Source: Armatimonadota bacterium
GTDB taxonomy: Bacteria > Sysuimicrobiota > Sysuimicrobiia > Sysuimicrobiales > JACQTN01
Length of the DNA stretch: 5,063 nucleotides
NCBI GenBank assembly: GCA_016210785.1
Contig: JACQTN010000015.1
Location: 1-5,063 of the forward strand
Reading direction: 5' to 3'
In this document: positions 1-4,418 of the stretch, piece by piece
Layout: every line of letters begins with the position of its first letter
How positions within the stretch are numbered: position 1 is the stretch's first letter
The notes under the pieces: model-generated
What the model saw: the letters and a program-made list of their open reading frames with translations, nothing else
Databases searched by the model: none
What the model was told of the DNA's origin: nothing
Made by a program: the position numbers and the translations under genes

Positions 1-190
1 CCGTACTGATGCGTTACCCGAGCGGAAGGAGGCCTCGCGGAGATCGGGCTGGGAATTCGCGCCCATCCTGCGCAAGAGCCATGCTCTGCGCGGGAGCGGG
101 TGAGGCGGGGGCGCGGCACCCGGCTGCCATATTTGCGGCGGCCGAAGCGTGCCAGAGTCGATGCGAGCACCTCCAAGAGGAGGGGGAATC
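1..190. other. Left-edge region without a supported gene
   Basis: I find no convincing gene here. Two plus-strand frames are open from the left edge: one runs to a TGA at 101-103, the other to a TGA at 237-239, inside the following gene. The first could be the last ~33 codons of an upstream gene (its translation ends HALRGSG), but nothing in it is recognisable. I see no clear -35/-10 pair. The last part carries the leader and ribosome binding site of the gene starting at 191. Confidence 0.5.
178..183 (+). promoter_or_regulatory. Ribosome binding site fixing the start at 191
   Basis: A perfect AGGAGG lies 7 bases before the ATG at 191. Earlier in-frame starts at 149 (GTG) and 161 (ATG) have no such site. 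They would also add a charged, Gly/Pro-rich stretch in front of a clear signal peptide, so 191 is preferred. Confidence 0.85.
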
Positions 191-1483
191 ATGCGAGCGA
201 TCCGCGGTATCCTCGTGTTGCTCCTGGCGGTACAGTTGACCGGCGTGATGCTCGTGCTCACCTCGGAACCAACACGGGGACAGGTGGAGGCCGCGGAGGC
301 CCTGGTGACCCGCGGCCGGTGGAAGGGCCATCCCGAAGGCCTGATGCTCGACGTGACCCCCGTGAGTACCGCGGGCGCTGGCGGCCCGCAGCGGGTCGCG
401 CTTGCGCTCGCGTTCGCATCCGGGGTCTACCGCCGTTACCAGGCGGTCGTGACCATGTCAGGGAACACCGGGAGCGGCAGGCTCGAGATGTGGATGGAGT
501 CCCACACCTGCATGTTTCGCACCACCGCCCCGATCTCCGTGAGGGTGGTGGATGCGAAGACGATGACCATCTCCACCGAGCACGTCGCCTACACCGCGGA
601 GTGCAAAGAGGCCGTCCGTACCAGGATCAACTATACGCTTGCGCTGGAGACTCCCGCGGTCGCGACGACGCCGCGGCCCTCGGTGACACCGCAGCCGACG
701 GTGACCCCCCCATCGACAAAGGTGGACTTCTCGCAGTTGACGCTGATGGACCGGCTGTGGGAGTTCAAGGGGCATCCCGACGGTATCCCGCTGCTGGTGG
801 AGTACTGGCAGGGACAGGGCGGCCGTCCCTTCGTGCTCGGGATCAGACTCCTGCGACAGTCCGGGGCCTACCGGCGCTACAAGGCAGACGTGCCGATGGA
901 GCACAACGCCGGGACCGGGACCGTGGAGATCTGGATGGAAGGTCGCGGGTGCACCTTCCGCACCACCGCCCCGATCTCTCTACGGATGGTTGACTCGCGG
1001 ACCTTTGCGGTCACCAGCGATCACATCGTCCTCGCGCCCGACTGCAGGGAGGCCGCGCGCCGGCGGATCAACTTCACCCTGGCCTGGGACCGGGCGACCG
1101 TGAAGCGCGCGTCATTCTCCGGAGCATGGAAAGACAAGTTCGACCACAGCCCGCCTCTCTCCATACGCCCCAGGTTTAACTTCGGGCCCCCGCTCACCAT
1201 CCGGCACGAAGGACAGAACCTGGTCATGCGGTTCGTGGACCCCCTGGACCAGCGGCAGGGATCGGCCACCGTCACGCTCAAGGAAGAGGCCAATGACGTC
1301 GGCGGATCCGGCATCCTCATCTGGCGCCTCCCCGCCCGGGGATGCACCGCGGCGGGCCGCATCTTGCTGTGGGTTTCTCGGGAGAACCTCCTGGTCATCA
1401 CGCTGGACAACATCACGTTCGACAGCCAGTGCCGGGAAACGCGCAAACGGTTGGATGACATCAACTACGTCCGCGCGCCGTGA
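191..1483 (+). CDS. Secreted protein of three tandem two-cysteine domains, function unknown
   Basis: The gene encodes 430 residues. I do not recognise the family. Residues 1-31 look like an export signal: MRAIRG, then a hydrophobic run to about residue 23. The mature part is three diverged copies of one domain, at about residues 38-152, 183-300 and 307-427. Copies 1 and 2 share W-(K/E)-x-K-G-H-P-(E/D)-G-like starts (W44, W190), a YRRY motif (80-83, 227-230), an (E)-x-W-M-E strand (W101, W248), the block FRTTAPIS and an R-R/T-R-I-N-(Y/F)-T-L end. Copy 3 keeps W313, W378 and the cysteines but little else. The Cys pairs are 107/138, 254/285 and 385/414, spaced 31, 31 and 29, so one disulfide per domain is likely. 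A Thr/Pro-rich linker (about 154-176) joins copies 1 and 2. There is no lipobox and no C-terminal anchor, so export to periplasm, wall or medium is inferred. A binding or structural role is possible but not shown. The coding call is firm. Confidence 0.88.
   Translation: MRAIRGILVLLLAVQLTGVMLVLTSEPTRGQVEAAEALVTRGRWKGHPEGLMLDVTPVSTAGAGGPQRVALALAFASGVYRRYQAVVTMSGNTGSGRLEMWMESHTCMFRTTAPISVRVVDAKTMTISTEHVAYTAECKEAVRTRINYTLALETPAVATTPRPSVTPQPTVTPPSTKVDFSQLTLMDRLWEFKGHPDGIPLLVEYWQGQGGRPFVLGIRLLRQSGAYRRYKADVPMEHNAGTGTVEIWMEGRGCTFRTTAPISLRMVDSRTFAVTSDHIVLAPDCREAARRRINFTLAWDRATVKRASFSGAWKDKFDHSPPLSIRPRFNFGPPLTIRHEGQNLVMRFVDPLDQRQGSATVTLKEEANDVGGSGILIWRLPARGCTAAGRILLWVSRENLLVITLDNITFDSQCRETRKRLDDINYVRAP
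302..1471 (+). repeat. Three tandem domain repeats within the secreted protein
   Basis: The repeat units cover about 302-646, 737-1090 and 1109-1471. Units 1 and 2 are clearly homologous in protein and still share a 20-base exact match, cgcaccaccgccccgatctc, at 518-537 and 959-978. Unit 3 is much more diverged and is recognised by the position of its Trp and Cys residues. This suggests an old triplication, with copies 1 and 2 split more recently or kept alike by selection or conversion. Confidence 0.75.
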
Positions 1484-1495
1484 GGCGGCGCGCAC

Positions 1496-1520
1496 GCCGG
1501 CGGAAGATCTGCGCGCCGGC
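1496..1520. repeat. GC-rich inverted repeat after the secreted-protein gene
   Basis: GCCGGCG (1496-1502) and CGCCGGC (1514-1520) can form a 7-bp stem with an 11-base loop, 12 bases after the stop codon. No T-run follows, so it is not a canonical intrinsic terminator. It could pause RNA polymerase or protect the 3' end of the message. Confidence 0.35.
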
Positions 1521-1604
1521 CCGGGGAAATACTGCCGCCGCTCGATCTCCCACCCCCGCCGTCTTGAGGCATAAGAGTAGGGGGATGAGGGGAGGGTGAC
1601 CATC

Positions 1605-1685
1605 GTGGGGAATACGGTGCAGGCACGGACCGCCGTCTCCACCCTCACGTACACTCTCGGCACCGGGAGATTCGTGAGGCGCTGA
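1605..1685 (+). pseudogene. Probable C-terminal remnant of a paralogue of the 1967-2605 gene
   Basis: The frame from GTG 1605 to TGA 1685 encodes 26 residues ending YTLGTGRFVRR. The protein at 1967-2605 ends YAIGTGRFSYR. Over the last 12 codons, stop included, I count 25 identical bases of 36. The match sits exactly at the C-terminus, so this is best explained as the tail of a second gene copy whose 5' part was deleted; an in-frame TAG at 1578-1580 blocks any longer frame. A GGAGGG stretch (1591-1596) about 8 bases before the GTG leaves open a translated micro-peptide. A hairpin follows 8 bases after the stop, as expected for the original 3' end. Confidence 0.5.
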
Positions 1686-1693
1686 TCGCCCGC

Positions 1694-1726
1694 AGGCCCG
1701 GGCATCCGGCGCAGGCACCCGGGCCT
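1694..1726 (+). terminator. Hairpin, possible terminator of the remnant
   Basis: AGGCCCGGG (1694-1702) and CCCGGGCCT (1718-1726) form a perfect 9-bp, very GC-rich stem with a 15-base loop. It starts 8 bases after the stop at 1685. The following CTCTCTGGTT is only weakly T-rich, so an intrinsic terminator is plausible but not certain. Confidence 0.45.
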
Positions 1727-1728
1727 CT

Positions 1729-1761
1729 CTGGTTGCGTCCCCGCCTGCGGAGCGCAACCGG
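1729..1761. repeat. Second hairpin in tandem
   Basis: CTGGTTGCG (1729-1737) pairs with CGCAACCGG (1753-1761) over 9 bp, including one G-T wobble, with a 15-base loop. It lies 2 bases after the preceding hairpin and has the same stem and loop lengths, although the stems differ in sequence. No T-run follows. Together they look like a tandem structured element, either a terminator pair or a message-stabilising structure. Confidence 0.4.
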
Positions 1762-1855
1762 CGGAGCCCGCGGCGGCGCATACTCCCGCACGAGAAATTC
1801 ATTCTCCACCCGACCACTTTCCGGGAACGCGGGGGCTTATTGAGACGTGGCAGGC

Positions 1856-1954
1856 ATGAGTGATCACGCGCACGGCCAGAAAACACACGTGACTCGCACG
1901 ATGAGGGAGGTGACGGCGAGGAACTGGGGACGTGTGCGGAACCTGGTGACCTGA
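1856..1954 (+). CDS. Possible 32-residue small ORF upstream of the repeat protein
   Basis: ATG 1856 to TGA 1954 encodes 32 basic residues (starting MSDHAHGQKTHV, ending NWGRVRNLVT). Most third positions are G or C, as in the real genes. The A of its TGA is the first base of the AGGAGGG ribosome binding site of the next gene, an arrangement that would allow translational coupling. Against it, there is no good ribosome binding site, no recognisable family and its length is short. It may be chance. Confidence 0.2.
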   Translation: MSDHAHGQKTHVTRTMREVTARNWGRVRNLVT

Positions 1955-1966
1955 GGAGGGATAGAC

Positions 1967-2605
1967 ATGCCCGAAAATTGGGCACGCGCAGGACTGGTTC
2001 TCACGCTGCTGGTGGGTCTTGCGGGAACGGCGCTGGGTCAGTCAGCGGCCTTGCAGACACGGGTGACCGGATCGTCCAAAGACTTCGCCGAGGTGTTCGA
2101 CCCGAACCTCGGCCGGTGGGTGGCGCGCCAGTACGTCCCCATCCAGGGTCGCGCGTCGTCGCCATACCTGGCCACCTTTGCCGCCCGGGATCTGGCCGTC
2201 GTGTACGATCTCATCCCCGACCCCACGGGGTTGCGCTGGAGAACGCACCACGCTGGAGGATACTACATCAAGCACGTGGGTGCAGCCGGCCGGCTGGCCT
2301 TGTTCGTGGCCGGGCCCATCGGTCTGGTCTACGACGCGAGCGTACGCACGCTTGACAAGTTTGTGATGACCCACGACCAGGCCTTCCTGGACATCGAAGC
2401 GCGGATCATCACCCCACAGGTTGCGGCGGTGGTCACGAACGCGCGCGTGCGTGTGTACGATCCGGCGATCGGGCGCTGGCTGATCAGCAACGCCCTGGGG
2501 ACGCCGTACATCGCGTTGGCCGCCACGGAGCGCACGCTGACCGGGACGGGCGGCGGGAGGTCCGTCGTCTACGCGATCGGCACGGGCAGGTTCTCGTATC
2601 GCTGA
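1967..2605 (+). CDS. Secreted repeat protein, possible small beta-propeller, function unknown
   Basis: The gene encodes 212 residues, starting at an ATG 6 bases after AGGAGGG (1954-1960). Residues 1-24 form a clear signal peptide: a short charged start, the hydrophobic core GLVLTLLVGLAGTALG, and likely cleavage after A22-L23-G24. The mature protein repeats V-(Y/F)-D, then an aromatic residue 8-12 positions on: V43-F-D/W51, V79-Y-D/W91, V121-Y-D/F132, V163-Y-D/W171 and V201-Y-A/F209. The spacing is 36, 42, 42 and 38, giving five ~40-residue units. The first and fourth are closest (F-D-P-N-L-G-R-W and Y-D-P-A-I-G-R-W). Short units with an aromatic strand end suggest a small beta-propeller, the partial ends closing the ring. 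This is inference, and I do not know the family. There are no cysteines and no membrane anchor. The tail of a probable lost paralogue lies upstream and a toxin remnant lies directly downstream. Confidence 0.85.
   Translation: MPENWARAGLVLTLLVGLAGTALGQSAALQTRVTGSSKDFAEVFDPNLGRWVARQYVPIQGRASSPYLATFAARDLAVVYDLIPDPTGLRWRTHHAGGYYIKHVGAAGRLALFVAGPIGLVYDASVRTLDKFVMTHDQAFLDIEARIITPQVAAVVTNARVRVYDPAIGRWLISNALGTPYIALAATERTLTGTGGGRSVVYAIGTGRFSYR
2095..2593 (+). repeat. Five ~40-residue VYD...W repeats in the secreted protein
   Basis: The units begin at V43, V79, V121, V163 and V201. The Asp of each V-Y/F-D is kept in four of five, and an aromatic residue (W, W, F, W, F) follows in all five. The last unit has only its first ~12 residues before the protein ends. 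Confidence 0.65.
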
Positions 2606-2615
2606 CACCGGCGCC

Positions 2616-2796
2616 GAAGCCATCCCGGCGGCGGAGGGCGGTCCCCGGGGACGCAGGCGGCTGGCCTGTCCTTCCCGGGGCCGGGCGGGGATACTGGAAG
2701 ATCCGCGTGGGTGACTACCGCATCGTGTACCGCGTGACCGGACGGGACATCCGGGTCCTCGCCGTCAGGCACCGCCGGGACATCTACCCGGAGGCT
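2616..2796 (+). pseudogene. Frameshifted, 5'-truncated RelE/ParE-type toxin remnant
   Basis: From 2689 the plus strand reads GYWKIRVGDYRIVYRV, then a short turn and VLAVRHRRDIY. This is the C-terminal half of the RelE/ParE toxin fold, an mRNA interferase or gyrase-type toxin, with the usual G-D-Y-R and terminal basic-cluster-Tyr residues. Upstream, another frame (2616-2690) encodes EAIPAAEGGPRGRRRLA, resembling the helix and P-R-x-x-G-x-R-x-L segment that normally precedes it. The two parts join if one base is removed near the GGGG run at 2687-2690. The first ~40 residues are missing, because the preceding gene ends at 2605. There is no stop at the usual position after the IY; the frame runs on to 2955, into the antisense of the next gene. 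I see no antitoxin. A GTG at 2707 could start a half-protein, but that would not be a working toxin. The family call for the C-terminal half is good; the upstream part is moderate. Confidence 0.7.
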
Positions 2797-2854
2797 GACA
2801 CCGGGGCTGAGAGGGGACGCGGCCTCGGTCGCATCCCCCTCTCATTCTGTCAGC
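2794..2854. terminator. Two-tier hairpin, probable terminator between converging units
   Basis: The inner stem is perfect over 9 bp: TGAGAGGGG (2808-2816) with CCCCTCTCA (2836-2844). The outer stem is GCTGACA (2794-2800) with TGTCAGC (2848-2854), 7 bp, and it includes the stop codon of the minus-strand flavoprotein. On the plus strand the inner stem is followed by TTCTGT, a weak T-tract, which suits termination of the plus-strand unit. On the minus strand the stem directly follows the stop but lacks a T-run. It is therefore likelier a plus-strand terminator, and a bidirectional role is possible. Confidence 0.5.
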
Positions 2855-4103
2855 TCGCCAGCGTCCCAGACATCACCCGGAGGCCCGCCTCCATCACCCT
2901 CCACGGCATGCCGGCGTGGAACGGCTGCCCGGCCGCGAAGCGCCACGGCAGGTAGATCCCCAGCAGCTTCTTGCCCAGCCGCCACAGCGGCGATGTGCCC
3001 ACCCTGTAGCGCCCGTCCGCGTCATCGCGCACCGCCACCGGCCGCGCCGGATCGCCGGTCAGCACCAGGGGAACCTGCGCGAAGGTGGCCTTGTCGAACT
3101 GCTCCATGACACACATGCTGGTGGGCTCGAAGGCGAAGGCCGGCTGCTCTCCGGTGATCTGCGCGGCGATATGCTCCCCGGCAGCGTCCGCCTGCAGGAA
3201 GGCCAGGAAGGCCTGCTTCACCGGGAAGTCGCCGCCGTCGCCCGGCGCGTAGATCGCGGGATGCCCGGCCACCTGGCGGGTGGCGGGATCGGTGCGCAGG
3301 AACCCGCGGTCGTCGGCAGGGAGCCCGGCAAAGCGCGTGCCGGCCACGTAGGGCGGAAACGCAATCAGCAGGTCGTAGGACAGGTGCGTGCCGTTCCGGT
3401 AGAGCACGACCCCGGGCTCCACGCGCTCCACGGCGTGCTGCAGGTGGCCGCGGATCTCCCGCCGGTCGAACTCCGCGCTCACGACCTGGTGCAGGCGCGG
3501 GCCGAACGCCTGGACATACCCGGTCTCGTAGGTGCTGTACGCGATCTCCACGCGCGGGCGGACGTGGTGCCGGCGCAACCAGACGTCCAGCATGAAAACG
3601 ATCTCGTACAGCGGCCCGGCGCACTTGTTGTTGGGCGGGACCAGGAACAGCACTCGGCGCGGCTGCCCCGCGGCGGCATCGGTGACCAGGTCGTTGATGG
3701 CGTGGCGCAGGCGCAGCATCTCCCGCGGCGTCCAGATGGAGTGCGCGTGCTCGTTCAACCCGGGCACTTCCTGCGGCGCCATCCCGGCACCCGTCGCCAG
3801 GACCAGGAAGTCGTAGAGGATGCGCTCCCCTCCGGCGATCACCACCTTCTGCCATGGGTCCACGGTCTCCACGCGGACCTGCACGAAGCGGATGTTCTGG
3901 AGGCGCGCCGGCGGTGCCAGCGGAACGAGCAACTGCTCCGGCGCCAGCCCGAACGGGATGTAGATGGTGTTGGGCTTGAACAGGAAGGCGTCCTGGTCGG
4001 AGATGAGGGTGAGATCGACTCGATCCCGCAGGCGCCACCTCAGGTAGAACGCTGCCTCCAGACCTCCGAAACCTCCGCCGACCATGACCACGCGCGGTCT
4101 CAC
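2850..4103 (-). CDS. FAD-dependent SQR-like pyridine nucleotide-disulfide oxidoreductase
   Basis: The protein has 417 residues, as is usual for sulfide:quinone oxidoreductases and type II NADH dehydrogenases. The N-terminus has the FAD-binding GGGFGG (9-14) in a beta-alpha-beta fold. LATGAG (102-107) closes the first half. YAPGDGGDFPVKQAF (285-299) is the FAD-contact motif, followed by the ADAAGEHIA helix. The only two cysteines are C161, in NKCAGPLYE, and C331, in SMCVMEQFD. They match the contexts of Cys160 and Cys356 of the Acidithiobacillus ferrooxidans SQR, the catalytic pair. The third SQR cysteine (Cys128) is replaced by W124 in HSIWTP. The C-terminal ~50 residues (WRLGKKLLGIYLPW onward) are amphipathic, fitting monotopic membrane binding. 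Expected role: oxidation of sulfide, or another thiol-reactive donor, with reduction of quinone. NADH dehydrogenase is the alternative. The start is a GTG at 4103-4101, with GGAGGAG 10 bases upstream (4114-4120 on plus). It is divergent from the DoxX gene. Confidence 0.88.
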   Translation of the reverse strand: MRPRVVMVGGGFGGLEAAFYLRWRLRDRVDLTLISDQDAFLFKPNTIYIPFGLAPEQLLVPLAPPARLQNIRFVQVRVETVDPWQKVVIAGGERILYDFLVLATGAGMAPQEVPGLNEHAHSIWTPREMLRLRHAINDLVTDAAAGQPRRVLFLVPPNNKCAGPLYEIVFMLDVWLRRHHVRPRVEIAYSTYETGYVQAFGPRLHQVVSAEFDRREIRGHLQHAVERVEPGVVLYRNGTHLSYDLLIAFPPYVAGTRFAGLPADDRGFLRTDPATRQVAGHPAIYAPGDGGDFPVKQAFLAFLQADAAGEHIAAQITGEQPAFAFEPTSMCVMEQFDKATFAQVPLVLTGDPARPVAVRDDADGRYRVGTSPLWRLGKKLLGIYLPWRFAAGQPFHAGMPWRVMEAGLRVMSGTLAS

Positions 4104-4148
4104 GGCGATCGCTCTCCTCCGAGTCGTTCTCTGCAGAGCATGGTATCT

Positions 4149-4177
4149 TCACCGGCGCGCCGGTGACCATCCGGTGA
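4149..4177. promoter_or_regulatory. Operator-like palindrome plus an extra half-site
   Basis: TCACCGGCGCGCCGGTGA (4149-4166) is a perfect 18-base palindrome. A further CCGGTGA at 4171-4177 repeats its right half (4160-4166) exactly 11 bases on, about one helical turn. The site lies 46 bases upstream of the SQR-like gene's GTG. A dimeric regulator binding the palindrome, with an extra half-site for a second unit, would explain it. No regulator gene is in the window. Confidence 0.5.
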
Positions 4178-4298
4178 CGGCCCGATTGGCTTTCGAACGG
4201 GACCGTCGCGCGCTGTCAGGATAAACCCGCTTTTCGTGGCTGCCGGCCGGTTCCGCCAGCTTTTCCATCCTCTCCCCACCTCGATTCGGTTGCTGGCC

Positions 4299-4310
4299 GT
4301 ATGCGCATAC
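4299..4310. repeat. 12-base perfect palindrome GTATGCGCATAC
   Basis: This 12-base perfect palindrome lies in the middle of the divergent region. It shares ATGCG/CGCAT half-elements with the inverted repeat at 4355-4379, so the two could be sites for one protein. Its short length makes chance possible. Confidence 0.35.
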
Positions 4311-4354
4311 ACACCGGCTCCTATCGGATTCATGCTGGAGCCAAAGATCAGGCA

Positions 4355-4379
4355 GCATGCGGATGCTTGATCCGCATGC
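4355..4379. promoter_or_regulatory. Perfect 10-bp inverted repeat upstream of the DoxX gene
   Basis: GCATGCGGAT (4355-4364) and ATCCGCATGC (4370-4379) are perfect reverse complements around a 5-base spacer. The element ends 39 bases before the DoxX ATG. It overlaps a weak possible -35 (TTGATC, 4367-4372; TAGGAT at 4388-4393 with only 15 bases between). It is either an operator placed to block or assist the promoter, or an RNA hairpin in the leader. A terminator is unlikely because no T-run follows. Confidence 0.5.
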
Positions 4380-4401
4380 GTCGATGGTAGGATTGGAGCC
4401 G

Positions 4402-4410
4402 AGGAGGTGA
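4402..4410 (+). promoter_or_regulatory. Ribosome binding site fixing the DoxX start at 4419
   Basis: AGGAGGTGA is a full anti-16S match ending 8 bases before ATG 4419. An in-frame GTG at 4407 lies inside this site and cannot be its start, so ATG 4419 is chosen. Confidence 0.85.
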
Positions 4411-4418
4411 CCGACACG

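Larger units (their letters stand above)
1484..1966. other. Gene-poor gap with a gene remnant, hairpins and a weak small ORF
   Basis: This 483-base gap holds, in order: a GC-only inverted repeat (1496-1520), a short frame resembling the tail of the next gene (1605-1685), two hairpins in tandem (1694-1726 and 1729-1761), a small 5-bp hairpin (1792-1806), and a possible 32-codon ORF (1856-1954) that runs into the ribosome binding site of the gene at 1967. No convincing promoter is visible, although the gene at 1967 should need one if the hairpins terminate transcription. Confidence 0.6.
4104..4418. promoter_or_regulatory. Divergent intergenic region with three palindromic elements
   Basis: These 315 bases separate the SQR-like and DoxX-like genes and must hold both promoters. 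I see no gene in them. Three perfect palindromes or inverted repeats are listed separately (4149-4166, 4299-4310, 4355-4379). There is also a weaker 6-bp inverted repeat, GGCTCC/GGAGCC (4316-4321 with 4337-4342). Local base composition is lower in GC around 4225-4400 than in the genes. No -35/-10 pair is strong on either strand. Confidence 0.6.

Noticed and set aside
149..190. Upstream starts (GTG 149, ATG 161) for the secreted protein
   Set aside because: They lack a ribosome binding site and would place Gly/Pro/Arg residues before the signal peptide. AGGAGG sits correctly only for ATG 191.
100..993. Long plus-strand open frame overlapping the secreted-protein gene
   Set aside because: Its translation is Arg/Gly/Asp-rich without any domain or signal, and it lacks a ribosome binding site. 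It is the out-of-frame shadow of a GC-rich gene with clear domains.
1473..1493. GCGCGCC/GGCGCGC hairpin over the stop codon of the secreted-protein gene
   Set aside because: Seven GC-only base pairs in a GC-rich stretch are easily due to chance, and no T-run follows.
1840..1868. Promoter for the gene at 1967 from TTGAGA (1840-1845)
   Set aside because: No acceptable -10 hexamer lies 16-18 bases downstream; the best candidate matches poorly.
2641..2652. Palindrome GTCCCCGGGGAC
   Set aside because: It lies inside the decayed toxin sequence in a very GC-rich run, with no placement suggesting an operator.
2707..2955. Intact 82-residue gene starting at GTG 2707
   Set aside because: It begins in the middle of the RelE fold, lacks the N-terminal helices, and ends in ~50 residues that are only the antisense of the flavoprotein gene and its 3' flank.
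2916..4166. 416-codon open frame antisense to the SQR-like gene
   Set aside because: It is nearly as long as the real gene but has biased, low-complexity composition and no recognisable motif. The minus strand has the FAD motifs and catalytic cysteines.
4367..4393. DoxX promoter TTGATC / TAGGAT
   Set aside because: Each hexamer matches 4 of 6, but the spacing is only 15 bases and the start would fall almost on the ribosome binding site. Not firm enough for a feature of its own.
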